In this document: one piece after another, positions 11,881 to 24,244 of the stretch
How positions within the stretch are numbered: the stretch's first letter is position 1
Layout: each line of letters opens with the position of its first letter
Assembly (NCBI RefSeq): GCF_028583425.1
Contig: NC_072795.1
Location: 71,810,001 to 71,874,000, forward strand
Length of the DNA stretch: 64,000 nt
Direction: 5' to 3'
Origin: Eublepharis macularius
Lineage: Eukaryota; Chordata; Lepidosauria; Squamata; Eublepharidae
The notes under the pieces: generated by a model
Told to the model about the DNA's origin: nothing
Databases searched by the model: none
Seen by the model: the letters and a program-made list of their open reading frames with translations, nothing else
Translations under genes and position numbers: made by a program

Positions 11881-14096
11881 AGCTTTGTGAAGAAATTCCA
11901 ACTGAACTGATGGGTGATTGAGCATCCCTGGATAGATTTTATTTCATATGTCATTTCTAGGTTTGTAAAATTTAATAAGTGTTTGCAATTAATCAATCAT
12001 AATTTCATGATAGATTAAAAATAGTATAATTAATTACTTGGCTCAGAACATGGAAATATATAGGACTTTAGAAGGGCCATCTGCTGTGCAGGCCCTACTC
12101 TCTTTTCTGTATCAAAAATTTCTCACCAGAAAATGTAATGACCGCTTTCGACAAAACTGAAAGGGGAAAACCATCAGAAAATTTCCAGTTTAGGGTGAAG
12201 CTTGTATTGTTAAAAGCTGGAATCAATATCAATACATGTTTTAAATCTCAATCTTTCACAGCGCTATGGCTTATGAACTTATGACTAGTAGTTTTTGTTT
12301 GCTTAATAGTAGATTATATCACATTTATAGAAACTATCTTCTTCCACCAACATCCTCAACAAGGCTTATTGATCAAGAATTTGCAATATTTAAATCAGGT
12401 AATTAGTCTGTTAATAATGAAAAACTAGAGCCACCTTTATTTGGTTACCAATCTAGTTGTTGCCCTTTTGTCAGGGTGAGTTAAAGGGGGATATCAAACT
12501 AACAAGAAATTGCAAATCAAAGTTGGAAGCACTGAGCAATAGACTGCTAAAGGAAGGAAGTAATGCAAGGCCAAATCATTTCCAATTGATTGTGATGCAG
12601 ACATGCACTCCAGAAAACCTCTCATGTGACATCCTTAGGATATTTACCAAGCTTCCTGCCTCTGGAATCCCTGCTGACACCTTGTCCTTTAAAGCTCCCT
12701 CTCTCAGTGAGAACAGAGCCTCTTGATTTCTTGGCAGGGAAGATTTGAAATGGTACAAATCTCCTCAGGGCACCTTGTACTAGAAGAAAGTGTGCTTTTT
12801 AGCTGTGCTGTTTTCTGTCCAGACATGAAAGCCGAAAGACATTGAAAGATGCCAAAGCTGAAGGCTGGAGAGAGGCCTTTTAATCCCACCACTGGTATCT
12901 GAAGATAGCTGCCGAGCTGCAATTGTAGGCTTGAAGGTAATACCATTTCATGCATCATCTAGTTAAAAAATAAATCTGCTACTGTTCAGGTTCTAACTTC
13001 TCCATCACCTATCCTTGCAGTAGATTTTAAGGCATATGAAAAAATGGTAAGGCTTTAGAATAAAATCTAATTTCGAAGCAGGAAATATTCACCGCTTGAC
13101 TTCTATTCTGTGTGGGCTTGTCAGAAATAGAATTCTTTAGTTTAAAAAACAGTCTTGTCAAAAAAAATACATTACTATCTTGTATGTCAAAAATGGCATT
13201 TTTAGGGTATAGGCAATGTGTTGGGTTCTGCTTTCATAATTGAGCAGATGTACAAAGAACACAGCACAATTAGATTCTAATTGACAGAAATATGTGTTTT
13301 TACTTGTATATATGCCTAAAGACAAACATAAGTGGGAAGATCATAACCCCCAATATTCAGCAGTATTCAGTGCAATTCTGTGCAGTTACTCCAGTCATCA
13401 TAGCATAATAGCTGCACTTTTTTGCATTATAAGAGCAACTGTTCCATACTGGGTTAGCATGTATGTGACATGTACAAGCAAGCCTCTTTTATGGCTTGTT
13501 TAGTGCAACAATGTTGTTGGAAATACACTTTTTAGAAACTTCTTTTACATTTATATATATTATATATGATATAAACAGACATTTTAGGAGTTCATAGAAC
13601 TTTAGTCCCCAGTTCTAATTTGCATTCCATTTTCTGACATGTTTTTCCCAAGAGACTGACTTTGTGTTTGTTCAGCTGCTTTGAATTGCCATCTGAAAAC
13701 CTATTCAATGCATAGCTTCCCCTTCCAAGGAGACACCAAGCTGCTTGACACAGGCTCTGTTACCTTCTTTGCAATAAACTGATGGAGGGCTACACAGCAA
13801 GCTTACAGATGTGAAAATGATTTGAACCAAGGTGACAATTTGGTTTTGAGTCAGGCTTGGAAAAGGGTCTTTTTCAAAGGGTCCTGTTGTCCCAAACTCT
13901 TGCAATGGAAGCCCCCTAGTGGTAAGTTCTGGTTTTTCCCTACCTTAATATGCTCTGCTTTAGTTTTTCATTTTTGTTTACCGTAATGAATGGCAGACAT
14001 TCATTAATAAAGGAGATGGTACTATTATGATGGCGGTGGAGGTGCCTAGCAAAAGGTAAGATCCAATGATCTTTTTGCTCTTGCAGAAGTGGAGTG
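11881..14096. other. AT-rich DNA with no assigned feature
   Basis: A short (TA)n run lies at 13551-13568. Otherwise I see no gene, array or inverted repeat. Confidence 0.5.
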
Positions 14097-14439
14097 GTTT
14101 GAACTAGACATGGGCATGAACTGAAAAAATATAACGAACCAATTCATGGTTCGGTGCCGACGACTAACCCAAACCACCAAACCGCAATTAACCTTTCCCA
14201 TTGCCGAACCAGTTCGAGATTCGTGGTTCGTGGGTGTCAGAACGGCCCCTGTTGAAATTAGAGAGCCCATATTCCTGGGGAGTGTTTAACAAGCTCTCCT
14301 CCAGCCAGCACCCAAGTTCGGTCAAGATTGCAATAGGGATCTTGGAGTTATACCCTCTCCAATCCGAGGCCCCCAGGAAACTCCCACTCGATACAATTAG
14401 AGACACTGCTTGACGTTGGCCCAGTGTACAAGAGGTGTA

Positions 14440-15235
14440 CTCAAAGGCGTGCCACCTCTCCTCAGGGGCAGGGGGCCTGGCCGCTCACTGGTGGCACCCC
14501 CCATGTGCCCGCCCACCAGGCCTCAGAGGAATGCATGTTTATTCCCGGTGAGGGCCGGAAAGTGGGTGGTGACGGTGGCCGCTGGGCCTGGCGGGCACAG
14601 AGAGGTGGTGGCGTGCCACCCCCCTTCAGGAAGCGGGGGGTCTGGCTGCTCGCTGGCAGCACCTCCCATGTGCTCGCCTGCCAGGCCTTGGAGGAGCGCA
14701 CATTTATTCCCGGCAAGGGCTGGAATATGGGTGCTGATGGTGGCCACCGGGCCTGGCAGGCATGAGGTGGCAGTGGCGTGCTGCCTCCCCTCAGGGGGCG
14801 GGGAATCTGGCTGCTCGCTGGCAGCACATCCCATGTGCCCACCCACCAGGCCTCAGAGGAGCACACATTTATTCCTGGCGAGGGCTGGAACGTGGGTGCC
14901 GATTGCGGCCACCAGGCCTGGCAGGCATGGAGAGCCGGTGGCATGCTGCCTCCCCTCAGGAGGTGGGGGGGTCTGGCTGCTCACCAGCACCACCCCTCAT
15001 GTGCCTGCCTGCCAGGCCTCAGAGGAGCATGCGTTTATTCCCGGCGAGGGCTGGAACGTGGGTGCTGATGGTGGCCGCCGGTCCTGGCGGGAACGGGGAG
15101 GCAGTGGTGTGCCGCCTCCCCTCAGGCGGTGGGGGGGGGGGTCTGGCCACTCAATGGCAGCACCCTCCATGTGCCTGCCTGCCAGGCCTCAGAGGAGCGT
15201 GTGTCTATTTCCAGTGAGGGCCGGAGGGCGGGTGA
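14440..15235. repeat. GC-rich minisatellite, 165-169 bp, about 5 copies
   Basis: The landmark ATTCCCGG (or variant) lies at 14541, 14706, 14871, 15037 and 15206. Each unit also carries CCATGTGCC, CCAGGCCTCAGAGGAG and a TCTGGCTGCTCGCTGGCAGC-like stretch. Because 165 is divisible by three, long reading frames run through the array on both strands. They are a by-product of the repeat, not genes. Confidence 0.85.
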
Positions 15236-15279
15236 TGTTCCCCCTCTTTCTATTTCTATCTTTGTCTACATGCAATTAT

Positions 15280-15720
15280 CCTCACCCAGAGGTCCCACTG
15301 AGGAATAATACAGTGGCAGCCAACAGCACCCACCTTCCTGCCTTGCCAGAAAAGGATGGGAGGGAGAGAACATGTCATTTGGGGGGGGGGGAGATGCAAG
15401 ATCCTCCAGCAACCACTTGTCCTCACCTGAGGGTCCCACTGAGGAATAATTCAGTGTCAGCCAACAGCACCCACCTTCCTGCCATACCAGAAAGGATGGG
15501 AGGGAGAGAACATGTCATCTGGGGGGAGGCAAGATCCCCCAGCAACCACGGGTTCTCACCCAAGGGTCCCACTGATCAATAATACGGCAGCAGCCAACAG
15601 CACCCACCTTCCTGCCTTGCCAGAAAGAATGGGAGGGAGAGGACATGTCATATGGAGGGGGAGTGGGAAGATCCCCCAGCAACCACCAGGCCTCACAGGA
15701 GCACGCATTTATTCCCAGTG
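15280..15720. repeat. Minisatellite of 133-141 bp, about 3 copies
   Basis: CCAACAGCACCCACCTTCC recurs near 15320, 15461 and 15594, each followed by GGATGGGAGGGAGAG-type text, ACATGTCAT and AAGATCCCCCAGCAACCAC. Diverged copies appear near 15950-16080, 16250-16290 and 16500-16540. Confidence 0.8.
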
Positions 15721-16459
15721 AGGGCCGGAGGGCGGGTGATGTCCCTTCTCTTTCTATTTCTATCTCTATCATTGTCTACATACTCTACAACTATATACCA
15801 TTCTCTCACTGTTAACAGACATTCTCTAATGTATGCACATACATTCCAGTGTATTGTTCATTCTACTTATACATTCTCTAACATTTGTCTCTTTCTCTGT
15901 TTTTGATTTTCAATCCTTTTATCCATGGATGTGTCGTGTTCGCATGTCATTTGGAGGGGAAGTGGCAAGATCCCCCAGAAACTGCAAGGCCTCATCCTAG
16001 TTTCCCCCTGAGGATTTCTCCGGTGGCAGTCAGCATCACCCACCTTCCTGCCTTGACGGAAAGGACGGGAGTTGTGGGACACATTCCCACCCAGCTGAAA
16101 GGGTTCCCATCAGTCCCGTTGACAGGGCAGCTGCCATGCTGTGCAACCAACTGTATCCTTATATGATACAATTGGCTGCTCGATCACAGCTGAGCTGTCC
16201 CTTGTGACCAAGTAGGGAACAGCAGCAGGATAGTCCCCTGTGAAGCTGCGGCTGACATGACCCACCATCCTGCCTTTGCAGAAAGAAGTGGATGGGCAGG
16301 ATAGGAGACATTGCTTGGACGGGTCAGAGTGGTTCCTGAGAACGAGAGACAGAAATGGGACAGCAGCAGCAGCAGCTGACATCGTCGAGGAACCCCTTCC
16401 CTCCTGCTCAGAGGGCTCAACGTTTGCGATGGAGAGGGGCACCGTGCGGCTCAACTATA

Positions 16460-16487
16460 TGTGCAACAGCTCTTGAGCTGTTGCACA
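16460..16487. repeat. Perfect 13-bp-arm hairpin
   Basis: TGTGCAACAGCTC and GAGCTGTTGCACA pair perfectly across a 2-base TT loop. It lies inside the large hAT-like element and could form a tight stem in single-stranded DNA or RNA. No terminator role is implied. Confidence 0.8.
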
Positions 16488-17539
16488 AGTGCCCAAAGGA
16501 GGCTGCCGCCAGCATCACCCACTTACCTGCCTTTGCAGAAAGGAGGTGTCATGATGATCTGGCTGTGCCAGGAAGGCCTATCAAGGTCTCAGAAGCCTGT
16601 TAACAGTGGGACTGGACCTGGATAAACCACCTGACCCAAACATGCCAGCCCTCATTCGAGATACCCACAGGACTCAATGGACAAGGGTGCTTGGCGACAG
16701 CTTGGAGAACCAAGGGGCAAAATGTTTTAGTAGCCTGAGGAACCCCACGCACTCCACGCTGGATATGGGCAAGCCATGTAGGGCAATCGTCTCTGCCAAG
16801 ACGCGAAGGCCCACCTCCTGAGCAATCATCCTTGAGGTTCTAAGCAGAGCTGTTCCAGACCCCAAGGGGACAATCTCTGTGAGTGAGGCCTGCTGAGTAC
16901 TTTGCTCCCCCCAACAGATGTTTCACTGGGCGAGGAGGGAGACAGGCTCGGGTGGTGCATCTTCAGGTGCTGATTCAGGGCCGTCGAAGACAGGTGCTTT
17001 GGGTTTTTGCCCCAGAACACTAGGACATCACAGGCACAGCACCACACCACATGGGGGTCATTAGGAAGGGGCTGAAAGTGCCTCCATATGGAGGCATTGA
17101 AATGTGGACTGCTAACTGTCCCGGGGAAGGAGAATGAATGGTTACAGGCTGCGCTGCGAAGCTGGCCACGGACGACGGGATGAGGGGTGGACTGTAGACG
17201 GGGACACCACCGAGAGTTTGGAATAGGGAGGGGAGGGATCTTTCATAACACACAAACCATTCCTCCAGGGATCCATCACCCACCCCCTCCTCAAAATGTT
17301 GAGAGAGATTCTCTCCCCCCTACGCAAAGACCTCTTTGGCCTCCTCCACAGCCCCTACAGGTGAATTGGGGAGAGTGGGAGGACTCTCTGCTGCCCCCAA
17401 GCCACACCCACTACTGCTTTCCGCAAGTAAACCAGGAGGACTGCCATTGCACTTCACCCCACAACCACCCTTGACGGCCAACACAACTAGAATTAAGGAG
17501 GACAGGAAAGGAGATGACTGTGTGCCCTCTGCTGCGGTG

Positions 17540-18470
17540 CCCACTGAGCTTGGCCCCAGGGCCTGGCAGCAGTGCTGGAACCGGAGGCTGAGGCTGGAGC
17601 CCTAGACCAGCACACCAAGATGCCTGACCACCAGATCAGGCAGTGATAATAATAATCAATGTGATCCCTCAGCCAAGGTGCCCACTGAGCTTGGCCCCAG
17701 GGCCTGGCAGCAGCGCTGGAACTGGAGGCTGAGGCTGGAGCCCTAGACCAGCACACCAAGATTCCTAACCACCAGATCAGGCAGTGATAATAATAATCAA
17801 TGTGAGCCCTCAGCCGAGGTGCCCACTGAGCTTGGCCCCAGGGCCTGGCAGTACCTTGGTACCAGAGGGAGGGAGGGACTAGAGCCCTAGCTCACCACTC
17901 CCACAGACCTGAACAGATCAGGCAATAATAATACTGTGTGAGCCCTCAGCTGAGGTACTCACTGAGCTTGGCCCCAGAGCAGCACTGGAACCAGAGGCTG
18001 GGGCTAGAGCCGTAGCCCAGCACACCAAGATGCCTGGACAGGACAGGCACAGAGACTAATAATAATAATAGTGATGATGATGATGATAATAATAATGAAA
18101 GTGATAATGACTATGATAATAATAATCATCATTTGGTGAGCCCTTAGCTGAGGTGTCCACTGAGCTTGGCCCCAGGGCCTGGCAACAGCCCTGGAACCAG
18201 AGGGAGGGAGGGACTAGAGCCCTAGCCCACCCCTCCCACAGACCTGACCCGATCAGGCAGTGATAATAATCAATGTGAGCCCTCAGCTGAGGTACCGCTG
18301 AGCTTGGCCCCAGGACCTGGCAGCAGCCCTGGAACCAGAGGCTGAGGCTAGAGCCCTAGCCCAGCACACCTACAAGCCTGACCACCAGATCAGGCAGTGA
18401 TAATAATGTGAGTCCTCAGCCGAGCTTGGCCCCAGGGCCTGGCAGCAGCCCTGGAACCAGAGGACATAGA
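17540..18470. repeat. Minisatellite of about 140 bp, about 7 copies
   Basis: CTGAGCTTGGCCCCAG recurs at 17544, 17684, 17826, 17962, 18160 and 18298, with a shortened copy near 18420. Units also share GGCCTGGCAGCAG, GAGCCCTAG, CCAGATCAGGCAGTGATAA and a short (AAT)n. The 198-bp spacing between 17962 and 18160 comes from expansion of the trinucleotide run inside one unit. Confidence 0.85.
18057..18131. repeat. Compound (AAT)n/(GAT)n microsatellite
   Basis: AATAATAATAATA, GATGATGATGATGATAATAAT and GATAATAATAATCATCAT follow one another. This is the expanded form of the short AAT run found in each 140-bp unit around it. Confidence 0.85.
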
Positions 18471-19073
18471 TCCCTATCCCCAAAATCCAAGCTCAATTCT
18501 ACTCACTCTGTCTTTCTCCTCAAAAGCTAGCATGTAGCAAGCAGCAGCTCTGTCACACTCCACTGCTCGCTGAAAGTGAAACCCAGCCTGGGAGCCCAGT
18601 GCTTTTTACAAGCTGAGGTCCCATTGAGCAACACAGGAGGTCTGTGGTTGGCCATCAGAGCAGCCTATCAGGGTTTGCAGGGATGAGATTGGAGTGCCCA
18701 TGGCTACAGAACACCCCCTCCCCCTCCCTCCCCTGGGTGTCTTCTCCCAGGTTGTAACCACTTTGCAGCTCCATGGTTGGAAGGAAGACCTGCCGATCAA
18801 GGTAGCTGGGCTTCCATTCTGGTTTCCAGGGTGACAGGAGGAGTGCAGACAGAGTTCAGGCATTCCCTTGGCTCTGTTTCCAAGGGAATTGATTGATGGT
18901 GCCTGACTGTCTGGCTTCATGAACCGTGGAAGAACGCATCGAACCACGCCTCTAACAAAAGCTGGTTCATTGGTTGTGGACGCTCACGAACCGCCAGATT
19001 GCGAACGGAAGATTGGGCGGTTTGTGGGTTTTTTACATTCATAATGCGGTTCATGCCCATGTCTAGTTTGAAC

Positions 19074-20060
19074 CATTTCCCCCTCTTTGCTGCCACCATC
19101 CATACCACATCACCTGATGTCCACAAGGCTTGGGTTGTATGAGCAGCTGGGGCAAGATCCTCCTCTGTGAGCAGGAAAGAGATACAAGCCAATGGTATTG
19201 AATTGTAATCCAACATAAAATGCAAGTGAGTTAAAGGAGGGCCATACAGCACTGAGTAGTATGTGTGTCTTGGGCATTCCAAGGCCTGGTTAACAGGCTT
19301 TTGCTGAGAAATGGCAGCTCAAATAAAGAGAGTTAAAGAATAATTCAGATGAGGAAAATTATGTCAGAGGGCATTCTGTTCTAGGGACGTATCATTAAAA
19401 TCTCACCTTCAAAAATCCATAGGTATGAAACTGAAGCTCCACATAATTAGATTTGCTCTTTGCTCCATGCAGGGCCCAGGGATCCAAAGAACATGGACAA
19501 AACACTAGATCAAGTTGTGAAAGAATGAAATGAGACATGGGCATCTGATTCTGTTGTTGCACCTGCGTATACTCTTCAGAGTATACAAAGGATTTGATCA
19601 CCCTCCTTCAGAGCTCTTCCATTAAAAATTCTTTCTTGTCTCAGGTTAACTATTTAATGTACCGTCCCTGGATGCTACAAACAGTATTATGCATGTACAT
19701 CCCATATGCATTATTCACCTTCATGCAGGTATGAAAAGGCAGGATCACGGCTGTCAAGGTGATCCATATTTCACTATTTTGCTACAGTAAATGGCTGCAT
19801 GAGTATGATCAAAAATATAACAAGCCTGCCAAGAGTCTGGGAGCTATAAACTCAATGTGCATGGGAAATTGCAGTGACTGCCTCTGAGCAGGAATTACTG
19901 TGAGTACAACCATAGCTGAACAATCAAAGCTGCTGGGACAGGGTAGACTTCAGCATATTTGCCATGCTAATGTTCACTTGATGTTTACTTAAATGTATGG
20001 GGAGGCTTCTAATGGTCTGAATTTATTAGAATCCATGAAAGTGTGGAAACAATGGTTGAA
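19074..20060. other. Single-copy-like intergenic DNA
   Basis: No gene, array or transposon end recognised. Confidence 0.45.
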
Positions 20061-20064
20061 AGGA

Positions 20065-20236
20065 ATAGATTAATCCAACTTATATTATGTCAGACCTATC
20101 AAGCTCAGTCTTGTCTACTTAGATTGGGAATGGCCTTTCCCATTCTTCATACCTGAGATTTGTTTAACTGGAGGTATAACTTGGGACCTTCTCAATGCAA
20201 GATATATGTTTTACCACTGAGCTATAATCTCTCAAC
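20065..20236 (-). mobile_element. tRNA-derived SINE, minus strand
   Basis: Inverse-complemented, the head reads TAGCTCAGTGGTAAAACAT (A-box region) then AAGGTCCCAAGTTATACC (degenerate B-box), followed by CTCCAGTTAAACAAATCTCAGG. The tail has GTAGACAAGACTGAGCTTGA, GGTCTGACATAATATAAG and a similar ending to the copies at 6813 and 48664. It is a retroposed SINE and not a functional tRNA gene. Confidence 0.7.
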
Positions 20237-23200
20237 TGCATATACTTTGATGCAACAAGGAAAGCCCCCATATCCTTAATGCAGCCAGCCTTACAAATCT
20301 GGGATAAGTGCCTATGACAAAGTGCTTAATACATGGGTCCTTTTAATAGGTTCCAACTTCCAAAAAGAAATTGCCCACTCATCCCAGAAGAAATACACAA
20401 GTACTTGGGTTAAACTAGATGTTCCTAAAACTGATTTACAGCAAAATATTTAACCTACACTCCCCAAATTTGCTCATCAAGTCTAAAGCAGCCAACTGAA
20501 GGCAGCATGAGCAACAACACCCCCAGTCTGGCTCAAAACTCGGCACAGTTAATGCTGCAGTGCCTTGTTTTTCATCACCTGCACAAAAGCTGTTCTGAGC
20601 AATGCTGAACCCCACCTTTTCCCAGCTATCCCATACTGCATCTAGGATTCAGATGTGTTACTGGAGCGGGGGGGGCGGGGCGGTGAACACCTTTGGCCTT
20701 CAGATGTATGCCTCTGTCCCATGTAAGAGATCTCTGAATCTGTTTTTACATGAGCACAAACTAAGAAAGAAAGATCTTGGGTGGAATTGTGGGAGAAGAT
20801 AACAGGAGACAGTAACTTTTCAATTCTTTATTTAACATTTATTTATGTCATTTACATCATTTAATTTATGTCATATAAACATATGACAATGACAAAGTGA
20901 GGACACAGTAGGCATGTTGAAAAGTCAATGCAATATACTGAAATTGGGCAATATATTAAGCTGTAAGTAACTTGGTAGCATATAAAATCAACAAATAAGT
21001 CAAAAGATTCCTAGAGGAGCCATTCTGTTTATGCTAGATGTGTCCTCCCATGGGCTAGTCCCAGAACTGAAACCCTCTCGAGAAAAGGGGAAAGTCAGTG
21101 GGGAATGCTTGAATTGTAAAGGTGATCCTTGAGGGTCGGTTATTGTCCTGCATACCCTGGTCATTAATCATGGCCAGATAGACAATGAGCTTCCAGAGGG
21201 GTCCAGTACAGAACCTTTCATTAGAGTGTATCAGAAGCCCTGTTCACGTTACAGTAAACCATATATATCCTGCATATATCTTTGTACATCTGTCTGTAAG
21301 AAAGAGCCACTGTGTGTTCTCTTTACAAATGAAACCAGGGGCTAGTACCTGGATAAAGGTGGGGTTTCAATCACATGTTCATCTTTACATGTGTTGAATG
21401 TAACATGAGAAATACTCAACCTAAAGAAAATTCAAATGTAAGTTGGGCACAGATTGTATGTGCTTTCACGGTAACTTGTGAACAGGGCTAGAGTTCCCAT
21501 GGGAACCAGGCTACTTACAGCTTCTTAATTGGATGTGCTTTGATCTTAATTCCTTTGCTTTAATTATCAAAACAATCTGTCTTCTGTAGTTCTGATATCA
21601 TGGGGTCTGAGAAGTCAGCAAGGTCCAAAAGCAGGCTTCTTGACTAGTTCATTCAGCATAAGTGTTTCAGATAAGGCTCCTCTACTGAAATTTCTTGCCC
21701 GAATATGGTAATCCTGGAACATACAGAAGCAATATACAGTTGCTTCTTCAAAACGTTTAAAGAGTAAGAGAGAAGACATGAGGAAGGAAGATGTATAGTC
21801 AGAAAATCAGTTCTTAAAGACCATAGAACTAAAAGGGGAGGATAGGAATCCCATCTTTCTTGTAATGTTAGAAGGAAAAAAAGAGTTTATGAATTCACAG
21901 GATCTGTATTAGCATATGGCCCCATAGCCCCTTGAAACCTTCATGGAACAGGGAACATTTTTCACTATCTAGTATAAACAAGATACTCCTTTCAATTCCT
22001 GCTTTCAGCCTAGTGAGTATTAACTGATGGTTCCATTCCTCATTATGTTTGGGGGGGCAGGGCTTCTTACTCCATCCCAGATCTTTGGTTCCTCCAGTAG
22101 GCCACCACCACTGAAACAGGCTTGATCCTTCACCAGCTGTTTGGGAAGCTGATGAGTCTCTGTGCATGTGCCAAGTTCTAGAGAGTGGTTGACCAGAAGG
22201 CTTATGGGTGGAGCTTGGACACAGCCTGATTTAACCAAAGAAAGATCTTTATTGTATTGCAGCAGACTAAAAAATGAATAGAACACAAGAATACTCATAG
22301 AAGCAGTAGTGCAAAAGACTAAACTAATAAGAGGAAGAAAAGTCTAATATCTAACTATCCTTTTAGAGTTCCCAAATAGTACCTGAGGTATCTTTTGTTG
22401 GGATGGGAATCCAGCACTTGGGAAGGGGAAGGCAAGCCTGCCCTTAGGACCCTCCATTCTCCATCCCACTGAACCACACACACAATAGGATGCAGAGCGT
22501 TTTTGTACCCTCTCTTCCCAAGGGGAGGGGGAGTTTCCTCCCTTAAAAACTGTCTCTCCCAAACTCCTTGGTGAGATGGCCATGTCTCTTATGCCTCTGG
22601 TTTTATGATGGTATTAAAAGGCTAGAATAACATCCCTTGATCCATCCCAGGTTGTCAGGTGGAGCAATTGGTGTTTATTGCCCTGTCCTCCCTGCTTTTC
22701 CAGGACTGGATTTGAAAAAGTGAATCACAGAGCAGTTTGATACAAAATGCCTGCTGACTTGGGCCCTTATCATGACAGCCATTATATGTATGAAAGAGGA
22801 AAAAAGATCATAGTTCATGGGCTGTTATGTGATACTACTGGGATGTGATCCAGCAGAAACCAATTGTGGTTTAAAATGTCTTTTATAGTTGAAGCAACAT
22901 TCATCTGCATATTCTAATCTCACCACATCAAAAGGACTAGTCATTTCCTTACTTCATTATTCTCTTTCATAGTGAAACACAGTGACCATATTTCATTAGC
23001 TGAAGAGCAGGGAAAACATACTTTGGACCAATTGGACCACCACACAAATGGTGAAAGCAGCCCTGGAGTAGAAGCAGCAAACTGAATAAGAGTGTAGTTA
23101 TGGGTGAGTTTTTCTTGTCGGTGGGCAGCTTTCTCAATTTAAATCAGTCTCCTACTTGCTCTGTGTAGGGAAATATACAAATAATATATATCTAAATCCT

Positions 23201-23798
23201 TAAAAATCAAACTATATCACATTTTGCAATGTAGTAATGTGTTTTACCATTAGCATGACACAATTTTGTAATTCATACAGTGTCTTCATAGAGCAGAATT
23301 TCAAAAGTATACTGAGATTTTTCTTTCTTTTACAAGTTCTTTGTATGCCTGTATTGTGGTTATATGTTCTAGAGAACAGTGCAAAAATCCAACCATTTTA
23401 ACAAAATCTAAAGTTGACATTCTTTCTATTGTCTGCCAGCTCTGCCTGATCTTTGTCAAGGAGCCTCCACTGAGTAAAAGGAATGTAATCCCTGAAATTG
23501 TCACTGGATTAGAAATTTTAGCCAAATTGCATTGAAGTGTCTCCCCTGTCCCCGCCATTTGACCAATAGGGAATGAAAATGAATGAAACTGATATGAAGT
23601 TCTGTTTTGCACAGAATAAATGAAGGTCCAGCTGCACCTTTTTGATTCTCCTGTTTTGTTTCATACATTCCATGGTGGTTATGTCCTTCTTTTGAACTAT
23701 GCTGGTGTAAATAACTTTGATATTAGCAATTAGCAAACTGTTTTATATGCTGCCTTCCCTTGTGTATGTATGCACACACACACACAAGCACACACTGC
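20237..23798. other. Intergenic DNA, possible worn retroelement, no gene
   Basis: No coding feature is supported. Around 22000-22700 the composition changes and the minus strand shows an AATAAAG signal near 22240, which could mark an old LTR or retroelement, but I found no ends. A (CA)7 run lies at 23772-23785. Confidence 0.4.
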
Positions 23799-23940
23799 TT
23801 AAAAAGTTCCAGACAAGATCTTTACTGGGGGCAAACCATTATTTGAAGAACTAGTAAATGAGAAATAGAAATATCCTTATTTCAGTAATTCCCCAAATAA
23901 ATGCTTGTCCTTAGTAAAGATGTTGTCTGGCACTTTTTAA
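23799..23940. repeat. 142-bp imperfect inverted repeat
   Basis: The left arm TTAAAAAGTTCCAGACAAGA continues ..TCTTTACTG..CAAACCATTATTTG. The inverse complement of the right arm reads TTAAAAAGTGCCAGACAACA ..TCTTTACTA..CAAGCATTTATTTG. Arms of about 47 bp enclose a partly pairing centre. It could be an old MITE or a hairpin in the distal SORCS1 transcript region. No target duplication is clear. Confidence 0.65.
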
Positions 23941-24238
23941 ACATGTCATCATTCAAGAGTAGATCAAATAGAGCAAATATTTTAAAGAAAATTAAATTTA
24001 CAGAGTAAAAGTGAATTAACCAAAGCCAAAGCCCTTTCCATCAATCTGAGAATTTAGGAAACAGATTACTCTTTCTCAGTGAAAATTCGATACATGGATA
24101 ATCTGTTAACATGTCATAGTATCTGAATAAACTGTAAAGCTAAAAAGTACATTCTTTAAAACATAAAGAGAGAAACACACACTGGTGCAATGCAGCAATA
24201 GCTCAAAGTGGACACTAGGTGCTCTCATCTTCACTCTC

Positions 24239-24244
24239 TTTATT
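24239..24244 (-). terminator. Candidate polyadenylation signal AATAAA for SORCS1
   Basis: The minus strand reads TATAAATAAAGAGAGTGAAG here, and a GU-rich stretch (AGTGTGTGTTTC) lies about 50-60 bases downstream. It is one of four AATAAA hexamers downstream of the last exon and is favoured only by the GU-rich element. Confidence 0.25.

Larger units (their letters stand above)
14105..19065. mobile_element. 4.96-kb hAT-like element made of tandem arrays, 8-bp TSD
   Basis: Both ends are TAGACATGGGCATGAAC (17 of 17 identical in inverse orientation), flanked by the direct repeat GTTTGAAC at 14097-14104 and 19066-19073. Next to each end are many GAACC/GGTTC words. The interior is not a transposase. 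It holds a 165-169-bp array (14440-15235), a 133-141-bp array (15280-15720) with worn copies to about 16540, a GC-rich mixed section (16540-17530), and a 136-142-bp array (17540-18470). The ends resemble TAGAGATGGGCACGAAC of 51407-52103 and TAGAGATGGGGATTAAC of 37108-38698, so the three form one family. It is unusually large for a non-autonomous hAT. Confidence 0.85.

Noticed and set aside
14410..15582. A 390-codon plus-strand open frame
   Set aside because: It runs through a 165-bp tandem array inside a hAT-like element. 165 is divisible by three, and long frames exist on both strands, so openness is a repeat artefact.
17540..18470. Regularly spaced repeats that might suggest a CRISPR array
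   Set aside because: Units are about 140 bp, diverged, with no short constant repeat and unique spacers, and the host is a vertebrate.
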